Shown here: one piece after another, positions 9,454 through 18,412 of the stretch
Layout of the letters: every line of letters begins with the position of its first letter
How positions within the stretch are numbered: the first letter of the stretch is position 1
Virus record (IMG/VR): IMGVR_UViG_3300009506_000065
Location: 1-43,969 of that record
Strand: one strand, 5' to 3'
DNA from: a virus
DNA: 43,969 nt
Made by a program: the position numbers and the translations under genes
Notes under the pieces: model-generated
Database searches by the model: none
Seen by the model: the letters and a program-made list of their open reading frames with translations, nothing else
What the model was told of the DNA's origin: nothing

Positions 9454-9837
9454 CTAATTGTCAAGAGGATGGCCATTTTTATCGTAATCATTGGTGCGCT
9501 TGCTCTCCGGCAAATTCTTCAAATGCTTGATCTGAGACTGAAGTTGAGCCGTCATTGCCGGATTATTTCTAAGCCTGCCCTTTTCCTCCATGAGTTTGGC
9601 GCACCTGGTAACTTCCTTCAAGGTATCAGGTCTTTCGAAAACAGATTCAGTAGAGCCGGAACCTGGGCCCCTTTTATGACCGCGGATTCCCGGAGCCGCG
9701 ATAAATACCCTGGTGGCGGGATTACCGCATACCGGGCATGGTGTACCGTCGCGGCCGGTTTCTTCGTATTTTTCCAGAGTCATTTGTCTCTCAAATGTTC
9801 GATTACAGATCCGGCAATCAAAACTATAATTTGGCAT
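9454..9837 (-). CDS. FmdB-type zinc-ribbon protein (127 aa)
   Basis: The N-terminus PNYSFDCRICNRTFERQM with CPVCGNPATRVF about 20 residues later is the classic CxxC...CxxC zinc ribbon of the FmdB/CxxC_CxxC_SSSS family. The remainder is charged and probably helical (LKEVTRCAKLMEEKGRLRNN). Zinc-ribbon proteins of this kind are often found in phage head cassettes next to the major capsid gene. A role in binding nucleic acid or regulating expression is likely, but nothing here shows it directly. ATG 9837 has an AAAGGA site. Confidence 0.85.
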   Translation of the reverse strand: MPNYSFDCRICNRTFERQMTLEKYEETGRDGTPCPVCGNPATRVFIAAPGIRGHKRGPGSGSTESVFERPDTLKEVTRCAKLMEEKGRLRNNPAMTAQLQSQIKHLKNLPESKRTNDYDKNGHPLDN

Positions 9838-9922
9838 ATCGTCCTTTCAGTCGGTGGCGAACCCCTCACACAAGATTCGCCACCGGTCCAGAGAAATCGC
9901 GGAACCGCTAAGTATCCGCATC

Positions 9923-11131
9923 TTACGTCAGAATGCCGCCCACCGGCAATCCGGTAGCTCCGGTCAGAAGGCCGATGATCGAGGTTGACCGTAAAACGGT
10001 CATAGCGCAATCACCCTGCCAGCCGATCCAGTTTCTCATTCCCAAAAGATTCTGAGAATCCGGACGATCGACAATCTGCCAATCAATACCGAAGATGTTG
10101 TTATTGGCGCTGCCTGAACCCCAATGGGCCACGAAGTATGAATGCCGCCCGAAGATCAAGGCCGCATAGACATCACCGGTGGCGCTATAGGTACCATCAG
10201 TACCCATCCGGTAGAGTTCGGAGCTGATCATGAATTCGATATTGAACCACCGGCCAAGGACATAATTCTGGAAACGTCTCGAATTGTCATAGATGGCGCT
10301 GTTCTGGAAGACTGAATCGCTCCAGAGATCATTTTCCTGGTCGGCGTGAATAAAGGCCCGGTAGATGCCGCCGCGGAAAGGCTCTGTTTCCAGAACCCGT
10401 TCCATACCGGCAACACGGATCAGGGCCGCGGTCGAAAGCGTATCGGATGAGGTCAGCCCGCCCGGCGAAGTCAAATGATAATGACTGTCGGTCGTCAGGT
10501 TATGATTAAAAGCGGTGCCAAATGTCGCCTTATCGCTGGCAGCGGTAAAGGTCGAAACCTGGCGGCTCTGATCATAGTTGGGACCATCGGCATTCGGCAC
10601 GGTAAACATCGACCCATTCCAATAATTATCGGCCTGAGTCAAGGCATCATCTACCGCATTTCCGGTATCCGAACCGGCATCGCATGATCCGTTGACCTCA
10701 TAGTTTGTATCATAGTCAACCCGATGCCAGAGGGCTCCCAGGGTCATCATCTTGATTACCTGGAATTCCATGGACCTGGCAAAATGGTTGGCTATTACAT
10801 CACGATTATCCTTGTCCTTGATAAAACTGGCGAATTTCACCTTCTTGGAGAAACCGAAGCTATGACCCCATTCCTGGAGTTCGCAATCGATATAGTTGGT
10901 GAAAAGTTCGCCGGCATCATCAGGCCCGTAAAGCTGGCCCTCGGACAACGGGGAAGTGGTTTTTCCCGGCCGCAGGATCTTATTGGCGCGAATGGTATCG
11001 TAACCCTTTGTCTGATATTTTCTATCAGCAAATTTCGACGCCACAAGGTATCCTTCAGCCGTCTTGAGCAAACCGGGCTCATAGTAATCCATGACGGCGC
11101 TATTGTAGTTTGACGATCCTGTATAAGCCAT
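9923..11131 (-). CDS. Major capsid protein, N4-gp56-like (402 aa)
   Basis: The N-terminal arm (residues 1-45) is followed by a region that fits the N4-gp56 major capsid family: KGYDTIRANKILRPGKT, then TSPLSEGQLYGPDD and LQEWGHSFGFSKKVKFASF. The family has a K-G-x-T/D...R.......L.EG pattern followed by a segment ending G-x-x-x-x-x-S-x-K. The C-terminus (LGMRNWIGWQGDCAMTVLR, then STSIIGLL) fits the last strand of an HK97-like fold. The gene lies directly downstream of the acidic scaffold gene, as is usual. ATG 11131 has a GGAGG site. The 402-aa length is normal for the family. Confidence 0.9.
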   Translation of the reverse strand: MAYTGSSNYNSAVMDYYEPGLLKTAEGYLVASKFADRKYQTKGYDTIRANKILRPGKTTSPLSEGQLYGPDDAGELFTNYIDCELQEWGHSFGFSKKVKFASFIKDKDNRDVIANHFARSMEFQVIKMMTLGALWHRVDYDTNYEVNGSCDAGSDTGNAVDDALTQADNYWNGSMFTVPNADGPNYDQSRQVSTFTAASDKATFGTAFNHNLTTDSHYHLTSPGGLTSSDTLSTAALIRVAGMERVLETEPFRGGIYRAFIHADQENDLWSDSVFQNSAIYDNSRRFQNYVLGRWFNIEFMISSELYRMGTDGTYSATGDVYAALIFGRHSYFVAHWGSGSANNNIFGIDWQIVDRPDSQNLLGMRNWIGWQGDCAMTVLRSTSIIGLLTGATGLPVGGILT

Positions 11132-11166
11132 CGATTATCCTCCAATCGGCCGCCAAATAGAAATGT

Positions 11167-12174
11167 TCATCGGGCGCCAGCACCTTCCATGTTCTTAATA
11201 TGATAAGCCAGAATTTTCTGCCTGGTTTTGAAGGTTATCTTCTTGGCCCTCACATCGGCATCAAGTTTGGCGGTGTTGACAGACCCATCCGGACTCATAT
11301 ACTGCTTTGACAATCCAATGACATCGGTGGCGCTGCCACCGCCGGAGCCTCGGCCGTATCGGGAAGCCGTATTTGACCGGCGCACTTTATCGGCGCCCTG
11401 GGCCTCCATTCGCTTTACGAGGGCCTTGATTTTCTGAGGCTGGGTCCTGGCCGCGAAATAGGCAGCTTCCTCATAGGAATCTGCCTTACCGGCATTGATT
11501 ATCTTATCCAGTTGGGGCCTGGTGAACATTCCGCGTATGTCGCCCTTGTTAAAATCGTTCCACTCATTGTTGCGGAGATATTTGATAATTTCTTTGCTAT
11601 CCCCGCTACCGGTATGGGCCTGAAGTGCCAAAGCCGAAATCAGTTCCTGATTCTGCTTCATCGGAACCCCAAAGGCATCCAGAATTTTAACCAAGGGTCT
11701 CAGTTTAGCGGCTTCATCGGGTGAAAGTTCATCATTTTCCACGAAGCCCTCAAGCATTTTCGCCGCCGATGGGATATCGGCAAAGGCAGATTTGTTCTGA
11801 GGACCCGCGGTCTTAATTACTCCCTGACTTACGAGTTCGGCCACGATCGCTTTCCCTATGGCGCCTGGGTCATTTGCGGACGGAGTATTAGTCGAATCGC
11901 CTTTTTTAAGCAAAGGTAATGTCATACTTATATAATCCGCCAGATTTTCGACACCTTCAGGCAGTTCTTCGCCAGTTACATGGGAGAAAAACGAGGCATC
12001 ATCATCGAAATCAGATGGTTCATCTTGATCACCGGCGATTTTGTCATCATCGGGGTTATCATCGTCAAGATGATCTGTATCATCCTGCCCTTCGATTGAT
12101 GCCATATCGCTTTCAAGATCCGAGTCCGCGCTCGGATTATAATCTTGATCGGTGTTGGTTTCATTTCCGGCCAT
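11167..12174 (-). CDS. Scaffold protein (335 aa)
   Basis: The first 80 residues are extremely acidic (DLESDMASIEGQDDTDHLDD, then more Asp). The middle is a predicted helical region, and the C-terminus is basic (RRSNTASRYGRGSGGGS, then KITFKTRQKILAYHIKNM). A strongly acidic start, helical middle and basic end immediately before the major capsid gene is the common plan of phage scaffolds. The basic end usually binds the coat protein. No protease domain is visible and no prohead protease gene is recognised, so it may leave the head uncut, as in P22. ATG 12174 has an AAGGAG site. Confidence 0.85.
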   Translation of the reverse strand: MAGNETNTDQDYNPSADSDLESDMASIEGQDDTDHLDDDNPDDDKIAGDQDEPSDFDDDASFFSHVTGEELPEGVENLADYISMTLPLLKKGDSTNTPSANDPGAIGKAIVAELVSQGVIKTAGPQNKSAFADIPSAAKMLEGFVENDELSPDEAAKLRPLVKILDAFGVPMKQNQELISALALQAHTGSGDSKEIIKYLRNNEWNDFNKGDIRGMFTRPQLDKIINAGKADSYEEAAYFAARTQPQKIKALVKRMEAQGADKVRRSNTASRYGRGSGGGSATDVIGLSKQYMSPDGSVNTAKLDADVRAKKITFKTRQKILAYHIKNMEGAGAR

Positions 12175-12200
12175 AAAAAATTACTCCTTATCTAATTCAA

Positions 12201-12518
12201 CTACGGTATTTCCAGAGTCTCACCAGTCTCCATGATATACCTTTCAAAGACAATGGGTATCGCTCTGAATTTTGCCACCGCCCGGGCCACGGCACAGACG
12301 CCACCATTTGAAGCGATAAGCCGTTTGGTATGATTTTCAGAGTAATCAGCCCGGTGCATCACCTTCATTTGGTTGCCTATTTCTGTCTGAAGATAATAGG
12401 TAATTGCATCACCCAGGTCCGGATACTTTTTTAGCAGGGTCCCTAAAATCATCAGGTGGGGTTTTTCTCGGTAGCTGATATTCAGCGGCTTCTCATGCTT
12501 CGGTTTGTTTGCAATCAT
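12201..12518 (-). CDS. Uncharacterised protein between portal and scaffold genes (105 aa)
   Basis: A small alpha/beta protein (KPHLMILGTLLKKYPDLGDA, then a YYLQTEIGNQ helix) with several Lys, Arg and His residues. I recognise no family. It sits in the head cassette between the Lys-tailed protein (12533-13231) and the scaffold. ATG 12518 has only a weak site (CGGAAT), which suggests low expression or coupling to the upstream gene 14 bases away. Confidence 0.7.
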   Translation of the reverse strand: MIANKPKHEKPLNISYREKPHLMILGTLLKKYPDLGDAITYYLQTEIGNQMKVMHRADYSENHTKRLIASNGGVCAVARAVAKFRAIPIVFERYIMETGETLEIP

Positions 12519-12532
12519 ATTGATTCCGCGGT

Positions 12533-13231
12533 CTATTTCTTACCGGCTTTGCCGGTTTTTTTCTTACCACCGCGGCCCTTTCCACCTTTCTTTTTTCCGG
12601 TCTTTTGTTTACCACCGGCGCCAACTTCGTCTTCATCGGCAGCGCCGCCGCCAACTTCCTCACTTCTGGCAGCAGCCGAATCGCTCATGGCATCTTCGGG
12701 TTTCAGTTCGGGCAGGATATCGGCTTCGTCAACGCCATCCATGGATTTACCGATCATTCGCATTTCGCTTTTGTTGATCGTCTCCCGATATCCGGGATCG
12801 CGTTTTTTATAGGGTTCCGAGGGAAAGGGATCATCTTCCTCGGCAGGGTCCCATTGCCGATCGGGATCGAGCCAGTCAAGGAATTCCTTGACGGTCATGG
12901 TCTCCTGGGGATCGGTTTTGATCTGTTTGAATCGATCGCGTTTCAGCGGAATCGGAGTACATACGATCAACTTACAATCGGTTCCGACGCTGAACGGCGT
13001 TTCATATAGATAGCCGCCGCCTTTTTTGGGCGGGATTTTTCGGCCCCGTTTGCTAAACCAGGTCTCGGCACCAAACGGAACCCACATCTGAAGGATAGCT
13101 TTTTTCTCTCCATCAGGATTGGCATACAGACGACCGACATCGAGGCGATAAAGGTCGATGTTGATTAGATCTTCTCTGGCGGTTTTCTTGAAGCCAAGAT
13201 GATGTTCGTCCGATGATTTGAATATGGCCAT
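12533..13231 (-). CDS. Uncharacterised head-cassette protein with Lys/Gly-rich tail (232 aa)
   Basis: Residues 1-110 look globular and beta-rich (LQMWVPFGAETWFSKRGRKI, KLIVCTPIPLKRDRFKQI). A charged middle (about 110-195) contains DPAEEDDPFPSEPYKKRDPG. The end (about 205-232) is almost pure Lys, Gly and Arg (KTGKKKGGKGRGGKKKTGK). Such a tail would bind nucleic acid or an acidic partner such as the scaffold's N-terminus. No family is recognised. ATG 13231 has an AGGAG site. It is read directly after the portal gene and probably belongs to the virion or its assembly. Confidence 0.75.
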   Translation of the reverse strand: MAIFKSSDEHHLGFKKTAREDLINIDLYRLDVGRLYANPDGEKKAILQMWVPFGAETWFSKRGRKIPPKKGGGYLYETPFSVGTDCKLIVCTPIPLKRDRFKQIKTDPQETMTVKEFLDWLDPDRQWDPAEEDDPFPSEPYKKRDPGYRETINKSEMRMIGKSMDGVDEADILPELKPEDAMSDSAAARSEEVGGGAADEDEVGAGGKQKTGKKKGGKGRGGKKKTGKAGKK

Positions 13232-13242
13232 ATTAACTCCTA

Positions 13243-15111
13243 TCAGGTACTCAACTGTTTGACCGGTTGACCGCCGCCGCCTTCCATAACCTCACCGGTT
13301 TTCTGAAAATTGGTAGCAGCCATTTTGGCCTGATCCTTTAACTGTTTCAGGCGCTCGGCCTCATGTCGATCATGAATTATCCGAGGCATTGCAACTTCGA
13401 GCTGTTCTTCGGTCGGCATATACTCCTCGGTGTTTTTGATTCCGTATTTGCGGTAAACCATTTCGGTAATCGCCCTGATATAGACGACCCCCAACGGTGT
13501 CGCCGCATAAATCGGATTGGCTTTTGCAGATTCAAGGAAAGCCAGCCAGATCTGTTGTTCCAAAGCGGCCGGGTATAAATTTGTCAGAGCCGGAACATCA
13601 AGCGTAATATCGATTAACCATTCAGGACGACCCGCGGCCTGGTAGAGATAGACAAATTGCTGGGCGACATTTATTACCATATCGCCGATGTTTTTGAATA
13701 TCCCCCTGGCGCGTGTGGCTACGCCTTGGGCTCTCTGAAGTGTCTTGGTGGCCTTTTCCTGCGGTGATTGAGGTATTCCCTGGGCGATATCGGGCGCATT
13801 TATTATTTGCCTGATACGGTCGGAAATCAGTTCAATCATGCTTATCAGGATTTTGAGATCGCCAAGTTCAACTCTGACTACATTCAGGTCTTGAGGATTA
13901 TCCATGGGCCAGAAGGCGCCGGGAAACCATTCCGGTTCTTCCTCAAATTCGGTCAGGGTAGGTATGGCGATAACGGGGAGAACGCCATAACTGAACGCAT
14001 CCGAGAATATATTGAAACAATCGTTCAATAGCCGGGCCATTCCTTTGATCTGAGTAACCCACGGCAATCCCTCTATTTCATTGAATTTCCGGCCGGTCCG
14101 ATGAATCACGAAAGGATATTTGAGCCGGCCAAAATGGCTTTGAATGCCGAATTTCTCTTTGAATAGCGGGATCTTGTTGTTGCCGAGTGTGTAAACTCGA
14201 ATCCATTCCTGGCCCTTCTTATCTCGCACAGGAAGCCAGAATTCACAGACCATGTATTTGCCGGTGGTGTACGGCGATCGATGATAACGGTCCAATTCAT
14301 CGTCGTCTGAGTCCAAGGCCTCAGCTCCTTCCGAATCGGTACCGTATGGGCCCATTTCTTTTAATTGGCTGACGGCCGATTTCTTCCATCCCTGCCTGGC
14401 GCCTTCAGATTCCAGCTCGGAAGCCGTCAGCCAGTTCCGGAAAATTACACCTTGACCTTTTCGGAAATCTGCTTTCGATTTATCGTAAAGAAATTGATCC
14501 CAATTAAGGACATCGGCATAGGGCCATTCGCCAATAACACCATATTCCTCGGCTACCGTCTCCGTTTTCATGCCCAGCATTTCATATATCCGGGCAAGAT
14601 GCTGAGACAGCGGCAGAGATTTCTTGACGAAATGGGGGCCTTCCTCGATATGCCAACCGGTTTTGACCGCCGCGATCGGCTGGCAGGCCGCGGCCAGAAT
14701 TAAATCCTGGGCGCCGCTGGTCAGAAATCCGGCACGGCGAAGATCCTCGTTAAGCTCAACTTCTCGCTGCCGGATCAATTCGGGATCATAATCCTGATCA
14801 TCGGCCTGGATTATTCTAACAGGGTTAGGGCCCTGGGTGATATTATCGACGAAATTTGCCAGGATGGTATCAAGCGCCGGCTGGATCTCTGGAATATAAC
14901 TGGCCGACCTGACGACACCTTCATCCATGGCGCGTTCATCGAGGATGGAGTCATGGCCGTAGTAATAATCCCAATTTTCCTGAACCTCGGTGGCCAGCGC
15001 GTTATTATGTTCCTCATACTCCGTAAACATCCGTTGGCAGTACAGGATGGGGTCTTCCCTGAAGGTTACCTGAGCTGCCGCCTGCTGTTGATCTTTTTCT
15101 TCCTGGCTCAT
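13243..15111 (-). CDS. Portal protein (622 aa)
   Basis: Length, position and sequence fit a short-tailed-phage portal: a helical N-terminus (YCQRMFTEYEEHNNALATEV), a Trp/Tyr-rich clip/stem region around residues 190-330, then the conserved late segment NAPDIAQGIPQSPQEKATK followed by TLQRAQGVATRARGIFKNI, a long helix typical of portals. The N-terminal QxxFxExxE pattern and the interior YPFVIHRTGRKFNEIEGLPW also match P22/N4-type portals. The C-terminus is flexible and Gly-rich (GEVMEGGGGQPVKQ). ATG 15111 has an AAGGG site. The portal forms the 12-mer ring through which DNA is packaged and released. Confidence 0.88.
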   Translation of the reverse strand: MSQEEKDQQQAAAQVTFREDPILYCQRMFTEYEEHNNALATEVQENWDYYYGHDSILDERAMDEGVVRSASYIPEIQPALDTILANFVDNITQGPNPVRIIQADDQDYDPELIRQREVELNEDLRRAGFLTSGAQDLILAAACQPIAAVKTGWHIEEGPHFVKKSLPLSQHLARIYEMLGMKTETVAEEYGVIGEWPYADVLNWDQFLYDKSKADFRKGQGVIFRNWLTASELESEGARQGWKKSAVSQLKEMGPYGTDSEGAEALDSDDDELDRYHRSPYTTGKYMVCEFWLPVRDKKGQEWIRVYTLGNNKIPLFKEKFGIQSHFGRLKYPFVIHRTGRKFNEIEGLPWVTQIKGMARLLNDCFNIFSDAFSYGVLPVIAIPTLTEFEEEPEWFPGAFWPMDNPQDLNVVRVELGDLKILISMIELISDRIRQIINAPDIAQGIPQSPQEKATKTLQRAQGVATRARGIFKNIGDMVINVAQQFVYLYQAAGRPEWLIDITLDVPALTNLYPAALEQQIWLAFLESAKANPIYAATPLGVVYIRAITEMVYRKYGIKNTEEYMPTEEQLEVAMPRIIHDRHEAERLKQLKDQAKMAATNFQKTGEVMEGGGGQPVKQLST

Positions 15112-15123
15112 ATCACAGGGCCC

Positions 15124-15708
15124 TTAATAATCGCCTGGACAAACCGCTTTCCGGATGAAGGCATAGACCCTCATGGTCAAGTCGGTGGTTTGTGCCGGTC
15201 CGTCATTTGGAACGATTGAATCGGTGGCGATGGTCTCGATATAGAAGGCATTCCCAAGGTATTTTCGAATTGAATCCTTGTGGGTCGCAAACGGCAATCC
15301 ATATCCCGTGGCCAACGATGCCGCACTAAGGCGAATACTGTCAATTTTCTTATAAGGTCCTCCATCAACACCGATATATAGTCGGCATAAGAGATTAAGC
15401 GAATCAGCCAGGGCACTATCGGCCAGAGTGATGGTTTTAGCATAAACCCACCAGTTGATATCATCGACCTTCACCGAATCAGGCAAGACGACGATATTGG
15501 TCACGAAAGTATCAGTTACCCGGGTAGCCGTGGCCAATGATCCCACAGCCATTTGATCGGTGGCCAGATCTGCCGAGGTAGAATCAAATGTGAATCTGAG
15601 GCTTCCTCCACCGGTATAAACAATCGTTTTCTGAGATCCGCCCAAGGCAATGACAGCCGCGACAATCAGGGCGATCAGCCATCCGATAACAAGAAGTTTA
15701 CTTCTCAT
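15124..15708 (-). CDS. Signal-peptide protein next to the portal gene (194 aa)
   Basis: The N-terminus reads MRSKLLVIGWLIALIVAAVI followed by ALGGS: two basic residues and a 19-residue hydrophobic run, which is a signal peptide or membrane anchor. The remainder is beta-rich with many Asp, Ser and Thr residues (SVKVDDINWWVYAKTITLAD) and no recognised domain. ATG 15708 has a GGAGG site, and the gene overlaps the upstream stop by 11 bases. I rejected the extension to 15792 because it would run deeper into the upstream gene without a better site. Position between the terminase block and the portal suggests a head or decoration role, but the export signal is odd for that. Confidence 0.75.
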   Translation of the reverse strand: MRSKLLVIGWLIALIVAAVIALGGSQKTIVYTGGGSLRFTFDSTSADLATDQMAVGSLATATRVTDTFVTNIVVLPDSVKVDDINWWVYAKTITLADSALADSLNLLCRLYIGVDGGPYKKIDSIRLSAASLATGYGLPFATHKDSIRKYLGNAFYIETIATDSIVPNDGPAQTTDLTMRVYAFIRKAVCPGDY

Positions 15709-16036
15709 TGCAACCTCCGGTTTTAAGAGTGATGATTTTTCGACCCTGACTGTCACCTGGTAAGAACAGGTGGTCGCTACCAGGTCGAACAATTAGACTA
15801 TTGGAATCGGCGCCGCCGAGTTGTCGGATATTTTGCACGTATCGCCTTTCAGCGATTTCCTGACGGCGCCGATCAATTTCATAATTTGCAGCCTGAGCCT
15901 GGCGCCTGGCCCGGGCGCCTATCTTCGAGTGACGGTCCTGCCTTTTCGGATTGAATTGGCCACGGCCGCGATCGCGCCGGATACGCAGACGTTCAGGCAG
16001 AGCTGCTTCAATTTCTTCTCGGGTAAAAAACTTCAT
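15698..16036 (-). CDS. Small basic protein (112 aa)
   Basis: A very basic, Arg/Gln-rich helical protein (RIRRDRGRGQFNPKRQDRH, then ARRQAQAANYEIDRRRQE) with a more hydrophobic end. I do not recognise a family. ATG 16036 overlaps the TGA of the 54-aa gene in an ATGA, which selects this start over an extension to 16111. Basic composition in a packaging/head block suggests nucleic-acid binding, but this is inference. Confidence 0.7.
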   Translation of the reverse strand: MKFFTREEIEAALPERLRIRRDRGRGQFNPKRQDRHSKIGARARRQAQAANYEIDRRRQEIAERRYVQNIRQLGGADSNSLIVRPGSDHLFLPGDSQGRKIITLKTGGCNEK

Positions 16037-16197
16037 TTGCCGCCTTTCTTCCTTTTCTTGGTGCAGACGGTATGACCGCCGCGTTTGCCGGGCTTCCGGA
16101 CAATGGCACATTTCAGGTAGGACCCGGGGTGACCTTTGATCGGCTTATTTCGCCACCGCTTCGCACCGCCCCGCTTTTTGATTGTTTTCTCCGGCAT
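16033..16197 (-). CDS. Short very basic protein (54 aa)
   Basis: The reading frame MPEKTIKKRGGAKRWRNKP... contains about 20 Lys/Arg residues, with Cys 30 and Cys 45 and a His 42 (IKGHPGSYLKCAIVRKPGK, then GGHTVCTKKRKKGGK). Its ATG lies seven bases after GGGAGG, next to the TAA of the large terminase, and its TGA overlaps the next ATG. These junctions make it a convincing real gene although it is short. It resembles small phage structural or DNA-binding basic proteins, but no family is assigned. Confidence 0.75.
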   Translation of the reverse strand: MPEKTIKKRGGAKRWRNKPIKGHPGSYLKCAIVRKPGKRGGHTVCTKKRKKGGK

Positions 16198-16201
16198 ATT
16201 A

Positions 16202-17758
16202 TTAACCTCCCATCAGGCGTTTACGCCTACTCTGTTTTTCAACTGGCGACTTTGGCATTTTCTCCCTGGACCGCTGATCATCCTTTTTGAGATCTGCACC
16301 GCCACGGGCATCAAGGGCACCAGCGATCGAGTATTCCAGGGCATTTTGGCAATGATCATACCAGCCATCTTTAAGCGGAGTATCCAGAACAATGTCCATA
16401 TTTGCCAGGCGTTTGGTTTCCCGGACATATCCACCGGTGAAGCCGTCGATAAGAACATTTTCATATCTTGGGGCATCCTCGTAGAACCGCCGAGTATGAC
16501 AGCCGCATTGTTCATCGATAATGAGACCGCGTTTTCCATCCGGACGGCGCCGCAGCGCAGCGCGAACCATGTCAACCAGGTCCTTTTTGCGCCGCTGCTT
16601 ATAATGCGGATGAATGCCATGGCTTTTAAGTACCTCAATCGACCGCTTTTCGTTTTTCTCGGTGACAAGATCGGATCTCTGGACTCCGGCAGCATCAACC
16701 CAATCGACCCAGCGCAACTTCTTTCCAAATTCGGATTCGCGCCATTCGATAGCCGCGGAAGTGAAATCGTCCAGGTTAATTTCCGTGCCCATGAACTCTC
16801 GGAAAATCCGTATCTGGCCATCGAGGGAGAATTGCCAGATAACAACGGCCGGGTGCATATATCCGAAATCCCATCCGCAGTAAACGGCGCGGTCGGGCAT
16901 GAGCCGGATGCCAGCGGTCTCGAAATCGACAACGTGATCGGATCTGACGAAGGTGGGGTAAACTCGGCGTCCACCGGCCACAACAAACGACAGCTCTTGC
17001 TCTTGGTCCCAATCCTCCTGGCTGAGATACGCCCGGCGCATTTCCCTTGCCCATGAATCGTCTCGATCCGGATGGTCGGACCAATGGAGCTTAATCCGAT
17101 GGTAATTGCCGCCGATCCAGACTTCGTAATAGGCATTGAATTTCCCGTTAGGGGTGGAGACGATTGCGATCCGGCCGGTATGGCCAGCCGTCGCGGCCAT
17201 GGCCTTGAGGGTCTGATAGCCGAAAGGATGAAAGGCAAATTCGTCAAGCAGGGTTTCGGTAACGGTGAAGGCGCGGCCAGCGTGTTGGCCGGCAGGAATC
17301 GCTTGGAAGATGCCGCCTTTGGCGAATCGCATATACGTAGCGCCTTTGGCCACGACAGGATTATGTTGTTTGTACCTGTCAGGCATACTATCGTACATGA
17401 ACTTGGCCCGGGTGATAACTTCTTTGGCATTGTCCAGGCGCTGAAGGATGATATTGCCGCCAAAAACTTCGCCAAGTTGTTCATCGGCTCTCCAGGCCTT
17501 ATGTAGATAACGGCTGGCCCAATAGTTTGTGATAAACAACTGCCGGGCTTTGAGCGTGACCGACAGCCGGTTTTCTTCAATATCACGATGATACCGATGC
17601 AGATAATCAAAACGGGCTGGGTACGGCTCCACCTGGCCGGTGGCTTCGTTTCGGGTTTTAAGGTCTTTTGCAAATTCCCAGAAATCATCCCTTGCCGCCA
17701 TTAGCCAATGATTAGGGGCTCGCGCCCGCATCGCTGTTATTGTTTCGTCCCTGGTCAT
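16202..17758 (-). CDS. terL: Terminase large subunit (518 aa)
   Basis: The packaging motor ATPase/nuclease that pumps DNA through the portal. With ATG 17758 as residue 1, a degenerate Walker A-like stretch lies near residues 69-76 (LKARQLFIT). Walker B with the catalytic Glu is near 169-173 (TLLDEFAF), and the coupling motif VSTPNG is near 200. The nuclease domain begins near 294 with YCGWDFGYMHP (first acidic residue D297), then VDWVDAAG near 355. The glycine-rich Walker A loop is not classical, which is common in phage terminases. The start is uncertain: ATGs at 17758, 17731 and 17701 and a TTG at 17797 are all possible and none has a strong ribosome site. It overlaps the small subunit gene by 47 bases. 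Confidence 0.9.
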   Translation of the reverse strand: MTRDETITAMRARAPNHWLMAARDDFWEFAKDLKTRNEATGQVEPYPARFDYLHRYHRDIEENRLSVTLKARQLFITNYWASRYLHKAWRADEQLGEVFGGNIILQRLDNAKEVITRAKFMYDSMPDRYKQHNPVVAKGATYMRFAKGGIFQAIPAGQHAGRAFTVTETLLDEFAFHPFGYQTLKAMAATAGHTGRIAIVSTPNGKFNAYYEVWIGGNYHRIKLHWSDHPDRDDSWAREMRRAYLSQEDWDQEQELSFVVAGGRRVYPTFVRSDHVVDFETAGIRLMPDRAVYCGWDFGYMHPAVVIWQFSLDGQIRIFREFMGTEINLDDFTSAAIEWRESEFGKKLRWVDWVDAAGVQRSDLVTEKNEKRSIEVLKSHGIHPHYKQRRKKDLVDMVRAALRRRPDGKRGLIIDEQCGCHTRRFYEDAPRYENVLIDGFTGGYVRETKRLANMDIVLDTPLKDGWYDHCQNALEYSIAGALDARGGADLKKDDQRSREKMPKSPVEKQSRRKRLMGG

Positions 17759-18392
17759 GTGATTTCTTAGCCGCTGGTGGAGTACATTTCCAGCCAAGGT
17801 TTCTCAGCCAGCCGGCATATATTTCCTCAACTTCACGGTCGGACATATTTTCAACTGCTTCCGCGGATCGACTGCTATTTATGAATGTCTTGGGAGCTGC
17901 CGATTCGGCCAGCATCCGAGCTGGTTTGCTCATGGAAAGGTAAATCCTGATAGCCCGGTGACGGTCCCGAGGCTCAGGACAGGTTTTTAGATCCTTCGAA
18001 AGCACGTTGCAGGCCTCGATGAAATCCCGGTAAACATATAGCGGAGAGTATTCTTCGATGGCTTTCAAAATATCCGGATCTACCCTTAATCGATGGTAGT
18101 GGCGTTCCGAAATTCCGCAAATGTCAGCCTTCTCTTTAACGGTGGCAGTATCTAAATCGGCGCAAATCATTGTAGCCAATACTTTTCGGCGGGTATCGTC
18201 CAGCGACGTTTCCGTGAATAATTTGCAAATCTCTGACATCAAGCCCTTAACGGTGTCAGTCAGCCGTGCATGGCGGTCTTTTGGCTTCTCAGCGGGTTTG
18301 GCTTTCTTTGCCGGTCGCCTGTTTGGCGTCCGACCAGGCTTTTTTCGGAATCGTCCGTCTTTATTGCGGGGTTGTGATTTTTTCGCCGGCAT
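17712..18392 (-). CDS. terS: Terminase small subunit (226 aa)
   Basis: The first 45 residues are Lys/Arg/Pro-rich (AKKSQPRNKDGRFRKKPGR). A helix-turn-helix follows around residues 85-115 (VKEKADICGISERHYHRLRV), then a helical oligomerisation region and an unstructured Asn/Ser end. A HTH protein directly upstream of the large subunit is the normal place for the DNA-recognising small terminase. I chose ATG 18392, nine bases after GGAG, over ATG 18407. The stop lies inside the large-subunit gene, so translation is coupled. The nested inverted repeat at 18413-18488 just upstream could be its binding site. Confidence 0.8.
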   Translation of the reverse strand: MPAKKSQPRNKDGRFRKKPGRTPNRRPAKKAKPAEKPKDRHARLTDTVKGLMSEICKLFTETSLDDTRRKVLATMICADLDTATVKEKADICGISERHYHRLRVDPDILKAIEEYSPLYVYRDFIEACNVLSKDLKTCPEPRDRHRAIRIYLSMSKPARMLAESAAPKTFINSSRSAEAVENMSDREVEEIYAGWLRNLGWKCTPPAAKKSHDQGRNNNSDAGASP

Positions 18393-18412
18393 CCTTGCCG
18401 TCTCCATGGATG

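Noticed and set aside
16136-17056. 306-codon plus-strand frame opposite the terminase
   Set aside because: Antisense shadow caused by codon bias; no ribosome site and no recognisable sequence.
16213-17688. 491-codon same-strand frame within the large terminase gene
   Set aside because: It is +1 to a well-supported terminase and has shadow composition (Ser, Pro, Ile rich, no domain, no good ribosome site). Unlike 42274-42612, the main frame here is a conserved enzyme, not a linker.
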